Below, in pieces: positions 63,535 to 64,000 of a stretch of 64,000 nt of DNA (positions are counted from its first letter, which is position 1; every line of letters begins with the position of its first letter). The notes under the pieces were generated by a model. It was not told the DNA's origin. It worked only from the letters and a program-made list of their open reading frames with translations, and made no database searches. The translations under genes were made by a program, and so were the position numbers. Origin of the DNA: Psychroserpens mesophilus (GTDB lineage Bacteria; Bacteroidota; Bacteroidia; Flavobacteriales; Flavobacteriaceae); contig NZ_JXJP01000003.1 of the NCBI RefSeq assembly GCF_000826645.1, forward strand, positions 62,001-126,000, written 5' to 3'.

Positions 63535-64000
63535 TTAATTGTTTTTTTTATCTGTTTCTGATGTCACAGTAATGAATTCTGGAAGTAAATTATCGTCTTC
63601 TTTTTTGGGTGGTTTCTTCTCGTCCTTCTCTTCCTTTTTATTTTTTCCAGAGAAGATGATTTCAATTAATTCTTTAAATGTATCAAATTCCACATTATAG
63701 GATAAACCTACACCTTGTGTGTAACCAATTTCTTCACCAAAATTTCGAATATTATTTTCTCTATTAAAAAATTTGGCAGTAAGCGTTCCTTCTTCGTTTA
63801 AAAGCACATCAATTTGTACATCTCCAGCAATGACCGTTTCGCTTACACCTCCTATGGGAACACCAACTTTTCCATTTATAAGAACTCTATCACTTATTTT
63901 CGTACTTAAGGTGAGTCCGATTTCATCATTAGTTTCATACTCGGTTGTTTGTTGACCAACTTGATAATTCACACCAATATTAATTTTATCACTACCATCG
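63535..64000 (-). CDS. TamB-like translocation/assembly module protein, C-terminus only
   Basis: The frame is open to the right-hand end of the window, so the N-terminus lies outside. At least 155 residues are seen, in the frame reading DKINIGVNYQVGQQTTEYE. The pattern SDRVLINGKVGVPIGG, GTLTAKFFNRENN and IGYTQGVGLSYNVEFDTF is the end of the DUF490/TamB beta-helix domain; the last 35 residues are a charged tail (KKEEKDEKKPPKK). TamB spans the periplasm and helps insert outer-membrane proteins or move lipids. It is transcribed toward pfkA, 137 bp upstream of it. Confidence 0.8.
   Translation of the reverse strand, partial: DGSDKINIGVNYQVGQQTTEYETNDEIGLTLSTKISDRVLINGKVGVPIGGVSETVIAGDVQIDVLLNEEGTLTAKFFNRENNIRNFGEEIGYTQGVGLSYNVEFDTFKELIEIIFSGKNKKEEKDEKKPPKKEDDNLLPEFITVTSETDKKNN

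Overview
The window looks like a chromosomal segment of a marine-type Flavobacteriaceae bacterium (Bacteroidota). The evidence is low GC, type IX secretion (T9SS) C-terminal sorting domains on several giant secreted proteins, DUF6090 and DUF3857-transglutaminase families, few Shine-Dalgarno sites, and repeated matches to the Bacteroidota promoter TTG-N19..21-TAnnTTTG. The species cannot be named from the sequence.

Layout. 1-4.6 kb: the start of a secreted beta-helix-like protein, small secreted proteins, a degenerate intradiol-dioxygenase-fold protein, an M23/LysM endopeptidase and an SDR-like oxidoreductase. 4.6-9.3 kb: aldehyde dehydrogenase plus SDR operon, an M13 lipoprotein peptidase and a cold-shock protein. 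9.3-13.2 kb: a secreted endonuclease I with an overlapping lamin-tail-like partner, and a TonB-C protein and a secreted protein that share a direct-repeat operator. 13.5-18.9 kb: fatty acid desaturase, Crp-family regulator and SGNH esterase, the last divergent from a YbbA/YbbP-type ABC exporter (same arrangement as E. coli tesA-ybbA-ybbP). 19-28.7 kb: a LytS/LytTR two-component pair, lipoprotein, BspA-like leucine-rich surface protein, three GNAT acetyltransferases in a row and a gluzincin-like lipoprotein. 28.8-39.7 kb: DUF3857-transglutaminase protein, S9 peptidase, a GH18-like remnant lipoprotein and a 1631-residue diheme cytochrome/PKD/FG-GAP/T9SS protein.

39.7-45.4 kb is the accessory-looking part: a cytoplasmic hypothetical protein, a tandem array of 11-bp repeats, an LRR-Roc-COR (ROCO) GTPase with a C-terminal module that resembles a PD-(D/E)XK nuclease core, and a 0.9-kb noncoding tract full of hairpins and repeats. 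At the tip of a 131-bp hairpin in that tract sits an isolated 25-nt exact match to the anticodon arm of initiator tRNA-Met. This is the best candidate for an undescribed system or a mobile-element footprint.

45.4-64 kb returns to ordinary genes: DUF481 and tandem DUF6090 membrane proteins, ribosome hibernation factor, OmpA-like lipoprotein, vanadium haloperoxidase-like secreted protein, MscS channels, thioesterase, a GreA-C-like protein pair, a stress cluster (acidic lipoproteins, DUF1328, MscS, Dps, CorA), and a glycolytic run pfkA-gap-BadF-type kinase, ending in the C-terminus of a TamB-like protein.

All family calls come from reading motifs by eye; no database search was run.
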